Shown here piece by piece: positions 5,977-9,032 of a DNA stretch of 9,032 bases. The translations under genes were made by a program, and so were the position numbers. Within the stretch, counting starts at the first letter, position 1; every line of letters starts with the position of its first letter. Below the pieces are notes generated by a model that was given only the letters and a program-made list of their open reading frames with translations, made no database searches and was not told the DNA's origin. Origin of the DNA: Anaerolineales bacterium (lineage in GTDB: Bacteria; Chloroflexota; Anaerolineae; Anaerolineales; UBA6663); assembly GCA_017999235.1 (NCBI GenBank), contig JAGOBN010000123.1, positions 1-9,032 of the forward strand. The letters are read 5' to 3'.

Positions 5977-7356
5977 TTACCGCGCGGCGCGGATGCGCTT
6001 ATCCATCTCCGGCACCAGCGCCTGATGCTGCTGCCACCACGCCGGATCGCGCTGGGCGTCCAGCTCTTGCACGGTCTTGCCCTGCTGTTCCACCCAGGTG
6101 TAATACTTGAGGTTGTGCCACAGCTGGCGCTGGTCGGGCGTGCCGTCCTTGATCCAGTCGGTCTTCTGGCCGTGGAAGATGGCTTCCATGTAGGCCATGC
6201 CGCGCGCCTCGTCAATGGGGCCGTAGCACGCGCGCATGCTGTCCATCACCGAGTGGTAGCGGTCAATCGCGTCGGTGCAGATGGTGACGATCACATCCGG
6301 CTTGCCGAACTGATAGTGCTTGGCGCTCTTGATGGCGCCCAGGACGTTGCACACGCCCGAGATGCCAAAGATCGACGCCAGCGCCTGGACCTTGGCCTCC
6401 GGGATGCCGTAGCGCCCGGTCAGCACCCGCCAGCCGCTCTCTTCGGTCAGCAGCTGCAGGCCCTGTTTGCATTCGATATCGTCCAGGCACATGATGGCGT
6501 CCATGTTCAGGACGTTGTGGATCCAGGTGACGTGCTTGTCGCCGATGCCCTGGATGTCGTGGCCGCCGTAGCCGTTGTTGTAGAGCGTCGGGCATTGGGT
6601 GGGCTCCAGGCCGACGACGCGGCAGTCCGGGAAGACCTGCTTGAGCCGGTCGCCGGCCGCGATGGTGCCGGCGCTGCCCATGGCCGAGCAATAGGCCGCG
6701 ATGCGCCCATTGCCGATGCCCTGCGCCTGCAATTCCGCCGCCAGCTCGGCGATGGTATTGCCGGTGACATGGTAGTGGAAGCGGTAATTGCCCATCTCCG
6801 CGAACTGGTTGAGGATGACCGTATTAGGCTCACGCTCCAGTTCGTGGGTCTTGTCGTAGATTTCCTTGACGTTGGACTCGACGCCCGGCGTCTTGATGAC
6901 GCGCCCGCCGTAAGATGCGATGCGCTCGAAGCGTTCGCGGCTCATGCCCTCCGGCAGCACCACCACGGATTTGGCGCCGACGCGCCCGCCCACCCAGGCG
7001 CCGCCGATGCCGTAATTGCCGGTGCTGGGCCAGACCACGGTGTGCTGGTTGACATCCACGCGCCCGAAGAGCAGGGCTTCGGCCAGGCAGGAATAAGCCG
7101 CGCCGACCTTGTGCGCGCCGGTCGGAAAATCGCGCCCGAAGAGCACCACGATCGGGGCGCTGACGCCGGTGAGCTCGGGCGGCAGCACCTCATACTTGAT
7201 GCGGTTGTCGGCGCCGCGCCAGGTGATGTTGTAGAGATTGATCGGGTCCAGGGGCGCCGCCGTCAGGGCCGCGACGGCGCGGGCGCGGACGGCCGGGTCG
7301 ATGGACTGCGGATGGAGCATTTCTTCGAAGGTGGGACCGAGGATGGCGTGGGACAT
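5977..7356 (-). CDS. Fold-type II PLP enzyme, cysteine-synthase-like, unknown substrate
   Basis: A 459-residue cytosolic pyridoxal-phosphate enzyme. Lys83 in PTGAHKVGAAYSCL is the likely Schiff-base lysine. STGNYG (111-116) matches the substrate-binding loop of cysteine synthases, GSAGT (227-231) the PLP-phosphate loop, and GGHDIQGIGD (264-273) parallels the HKIQGIG segment of CysK. VTICTDAIDRYHSV (357-370) resembles the CysK C-terminal strand. An extra tail of about 90 residues, rich in Trp and charge (about 371-459), exceeds normal CysK size (about 300-330). It is therefore a distinct subfamily, not a housekeeping CysK; a lyase, synthase or racemase acting on an amino acid is possible. No Shine-Dalgarno is visible: the leader is C-rich and nearly G-free. 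Upstream are Gfo/Idh/MocA-like and DppA-like genes, suggesting amino-acid or peptide metabolism. Confidence 0.88.
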   Translation of the reverse strand: MSHAILGPTFEEMLHPQSIDPAVRARAVAALTAAPLDPINLYNITWRGADNRIKYEVLPPELTGVSAPIVVLFGRDFPTGAHKVGAAYSCLAEALLFGRVDVNQHTVVWPSTGNYGIGGAWVGGRVGAKSVVVLPEGMSRERFERIASYGGRVIKTPGVESNVKEIYDKTHELEREPNTVILNQFAEMGNYRFHYHVTGNTIAELAAELQAQGIGNGRIAAYCSAMGSAGTIAAGDRLKQVFPDCRVVGLEPTQCPTLYNNGYGGHDIQGIGDKHVTWIHNVLNMDAIMCLDDIECKQGLQLLTEESGWRVLTGRYGIPEAKVQALASIFGISGVCNVLGAIKSAKHYQFGKPDVIVTICTDAIDRYHSVMDSMRACYGPIDEARGMAYMEAIFHGQKTDWIKDGTPDQRQLWHNLKYYTWVEQQGKTVQELDAQRDPAWWQQHQALVPEMDKRIRAAR

Positions 7357-7357
7357 A

Positions 7358-7420
7358 GGTGTTTGGGTGGGAGATGATGGGTGACTAAGTGGTTGGGTGA
7401 TTAAGGGATGGGGTGATTAG
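7358..7420 (-). repeat. 16-base repeat leader, C-rich and G-free on the mRNA strand
   Basis: On the plus strand three units begin with GGTGAYTA at 7380, 7396 and 7412, exactly 16 bases apart (GGTGACTAAGTGGTTG, GGTGATTAAGGGATGG, GGTGATTAG). Two degenerate GGTG-starting units precede them (7358 and 7366). In the 64 bases 7357-7420 the minus strand has 31 C and a single G. The array starts within the stop codon of the Gfo/Idh/MocA gene and runs up to the ATG of the PLP gene. It may act as an unstructured leader without a Shine-Dalgarno sequence, or as a Rho utilisation (rut) region ending the upstream transcript. Confidence 0.6.
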
Positions 7421-8469
7421 ATTTCGCTGATGGCGACGCGGCGTTTTTCGCGGGCGGCCAGGCGGATGGCATCAATCAAGCGCGTGATCTGGACGCCGTC
7501 GGCGAAGGTGGGCAGTTCCGGCGCGATGTGATGGTCGGTGATGGCGTCGGCGAGCTGTTCGAGAAAAATGCCAAACGCGCCGACCAGGCCGCTGTGGCCG
7601 CGCGTCTCTTCCAGATAATTAACCGGCGGGAACAAGGTCTCGGGTTCGTCCGCGCCCATCCGCAGCAGGGCGGCGTCATCGCCAAAGCCGTTGATGATCA
7701 GCGAGCCGTCCGTGCCATGCAGTTCCATGGCGGTGCGGGGCAGGGCGGTGACGCCGCTGTGCCGGAACAAGCCGAGCGCGCCGCTCTCAAAATGCAGCGT
7801 GGCCTGGCCGGTATCGTCGGCGGGGTGTTTGATGCCGGCCGGCAGGCTGACGCTGGTCAACGTGGCCAGGGCGCCGTCCACCTCGCGCACCGGCCCCAGC
7901 CAGCGCATGGCCAGATCCAGCGCGTGGGCGGTGTAACCGGCCAGGACCCCGCCGGCCCCGTCGGCATCCCAGATCCAGCGCAGGTCGTCATCCGGCACCT
8001 GCAGAAAATTGGAAAAGAAATCGAACGTCATCAGGCGCGGCCGGCCGATGGCATTTTGACGCAGCAGGTCGGTGACATGCCGCAGCAGCGGCGTGTAGCG
8101 CAGCACAAAGGCCGCGGCGCCCACTTTCTTGACGCGCTCGGCGGATTCGGCCACCACCCGGGCATCGGCCGTGGACGGCATGAAGGCCACTTCCGTCAGC
8201 ACATGCCGGCGGTTGGCCAGGGCCATGACGGCGTAGCCGGAGTGGGTGGCCGGCGGGGTGGCAATGCTCACCAGGTCGAGGTCGGAATGGATCAGGTGGC
8301 GGGCGTCGGTGTAGAAGTGCGGGATGCCGCTCTCCTTGGCGAACGCCTCCGCCCGGCCGGCCGCGCGCGAGGCCACGGCCACGACTTGATAGCGCGGGTT
8401 CGCTTTGAACGCCGGCACGTGCACTTGCGCGCCGTAGTCCAGACCAATCACACCGACGCGGATCGCCAC
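7417..8469 (-). CDS. Gfo/Idh/MocA-family protein with altered catalytic residues
   Basis: A 350-residue protein with the two-domain Gfo/Idh/MocA layout: Rossmann domain about 1-120, then an alpha/beta substrate domain. Family members are NAD(P)-dependent sugar or inositol dehydrogenases and related enzymes. Recognisable segments are VGVIG (5-9), VSIATPPATH (67-76), HVLTE (89-93) and GGVLAGYTAHALDLAMRWLG (173-192). Three signatures differ. The EKP motif reads Glu93-Val94-Ala95, so the usual Lys is missing. The D-x-G-x-H motif reads Gly177-Tyr-Thr-Ala-His182, keeping only the His. The nucleotide loop is GLDYGA in place of GxGxxG. It starts with GTG, preceded by GGGAG at 8477-8481 with 7 bases spacing, 18 bases after the DppA-like stop. 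It may be a divergent enzyme or a non-catalytic binding protein. Confidence 0.88.
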   Translation of the reverse strand: MAIRVGVIGLDYGAQVHVPAFKANPRYQVVAVASRAAGRAEAFAKESGIPHFYTDARHLIHSDLDLVSIATPPATHSGYAVMALANRRHVLTEVAFMPSTADARVVAESAERVKKVGAAAFVLRYTPLLRHVTDLLRQNAIGRPRLMTFDFFSNFLQVPDDDLRWIWDADGAGGVLAGYTAHALDLAMRWLGPVREVDGALATLTSVSLPAGIKHPADDTGQATLHFESGALGLFRHSGVTALPRTAMELHGTDGSLIINGFGDDAALLRMGADEPETLFPPVNYLEETRGHSGLVGAFGIFLEQLADAITDHHIAPELPTFADGVQITRLIDAIRLAAREKRRVAISEI

Positions 8470-8487
8470 ACCGTTGCTCCCGTTGCC

Positions 8488-9032
8488 TTAGTCGCCGGCC
8501 AGCAAGACCAGCGCGCGGAAGGCCCGCACCGCCTCCACCGGGTCGGCGGCCGTGTATTCAATCCGGGTTCCGGACCCGCGCACTGTTCCCGGCATGAGAA
8601 AGGCGCGGTCCACGTGCTGAGGATACGCGAACTCCACCGCCAGCCGCACCGGCGCCGCCACGGCGAAGGGGCGCGGGGGCGGGCCGGCCTTCAGGCGGCT
8701 GACGCCGCGCGCCGCCGCCTCGCAGATCTTCTCGCGCGCATCCCCGAGCGGCAGACACTCGGCCGCAAACCGGCCGGTTCCCAGTTTGACCACCGCCACC
8801 TCGAGCGCGTCCGGGCCGAGCAGGGTCTGGGCCTCCAGACAGGCGGTTTGATCGCCGCTCAGGGCGATGACGGGCGTCTGAAAGTGGCCGGCCACAGCCG
8901 CATTTAGGCCGATCTCCCCCACTTTGAGGTCGTTCAGCCAGACGCCGGCCACTTTGTCCGACCAGGTGTGGCACAGCACGCCCTTCTTGGCGCCGGCCAT
9001 GGCATGGTAGCCGACCAGGATCAGGGCGTCGT
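8488..9032 (-). CDS. M55-family D-aminopeptidase (DppA-like), N-terminus outside window
   Basis: The last 181 codons of an M55 metallopeptidase. Bacillus DppA, the prototype, is a zinc-dependent D-aminopeptidase of about 270 residues that forms a ring-shaped decamer, so roughly 90-100 N-terminal residues lie beyond 9032. Visible signatures are VGYHA (His codon 9004-9006, matching the metal-ligand His of DppA), GVLCHTWSDKVAGVWLND, and VGEIGLNAAVAGHF, whose Glu is the likely further ligand. The SGD-x-x-ACLEAQ and LGTGRFAAECL segments also fit. The frame is open through the window edge and homology continues upstream of the in-frame ATG at 9000, so that ATG is not the start. It is probably co-transcribed with the Gfo/Idh/MocA gene. 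DppA-like enzymes scavenge D-amino acids from peptides. Confidence 0.92.
   Translation of the reverse strand, partial: DALILVGYHAMAGAKKGVLCHTWSDKVAGVWLNDLKVGEIGLNAAVAGHFQTPVIALSGDQTACLEAQTLLGPDALEVAVVKLGTGRFAAECLPLGDAREKICEAAARGVSRLKAGPPPRPFAVAAPVRLAVEFAYPQHVDRAFLMPGTVRGSGTRIEYTAADPVEAVRAFRALVLLAGD

Noticed and set aside
6025..7377. Plus-strand open frame of 450 codons
   Set aside because: It is antisense to the PLP enzyme gene, has low-complexity composition rich in Ala, Gly, Asp and His, and shows no motifs or ribosome binding site.
7528..8907. Plus-strand open frame of 459 codons
   Set aside because: It crosses the antisense of two real genes with clear family signatures and has Gly/His/Arg-rich shadow composition.
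8998..9000. In-frame ATG as start of the M55 peptidase
   Set aside because: The frame stays open to the window edge, and the residues upstream (VGYHA with its metal-ligand His) belong to the family core.

Overview
The window is GC-rich (about two-thirds G+C by eye). All ten genes I can support lie on the minus strand, so the region is read from high to low coordinates. Gene content and style suggest a Chloroflexota bacterium, most likely Anaerolineae-like and probably metagenome-derived. The pointers are a LysM/YkuD wall protein with Ala/Pro-rich linkers, tandem DinB-fold proteins, a tungsten-type aldehyde:ferredoxin oxidoreductase, and a cysteine-synthase-like PLP enzyme of a type I associate with that phylum. 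This is inference from recalled resemblance, not from a search. No gap between genes exceeds about 125 bases. I see no tRNA, rRNA, CRISPR array, transposase or phage gene.

Right part (9032 to 5040): an M55 (DppA-like) D-aminopeptidase enters from beyond the edge. It is followed 18 bases later by a Gfo/Idh/MocA-family protein that starts with GTG and lacks several signature catalytic residues. Next comes a short C-rich, almost G-free leader built from 16-base repeats, then a fold-type II PLP enzyme. A long GC-rich hairpin separates that enzyme from an uncharacterised 181-residue protein. A small predicted lipoprotein starts one base after the 181-residue gene stops. Together these may be an amino-acid or peptide catabolic block plus a two-gene unknown block.

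Middle part (5039 to 2939): an AOR-family tungsten/molybdenum oxidoreductase of 632 residues has its own candidate promoter. It is followed by the most AT-rich gap in the window, which holds a candidate promoter and a clear ribosome binding site for the next gene.

Left part (2938 to 1): a probable operon with gaps of 6 to 27 bases. It encodes a secreted triple-LysM L,D-transpeptidase, a pteridine-reductase-like SDR whose catalytic Tyr is replaced by His, two tandem DinB-fold metal-binding proteins, and the first 17 codons of what may be a UbiA-type prenyltransferase. The functions do not form one obvious pathway.

I did not find a clear-cut new system. The best leads are the G-free repeat leader, the catalytic-residue substitutions in the SDR and the Gfo/Idh/MocA protein, and the coupled unknown-protein/lipoprotein pair.
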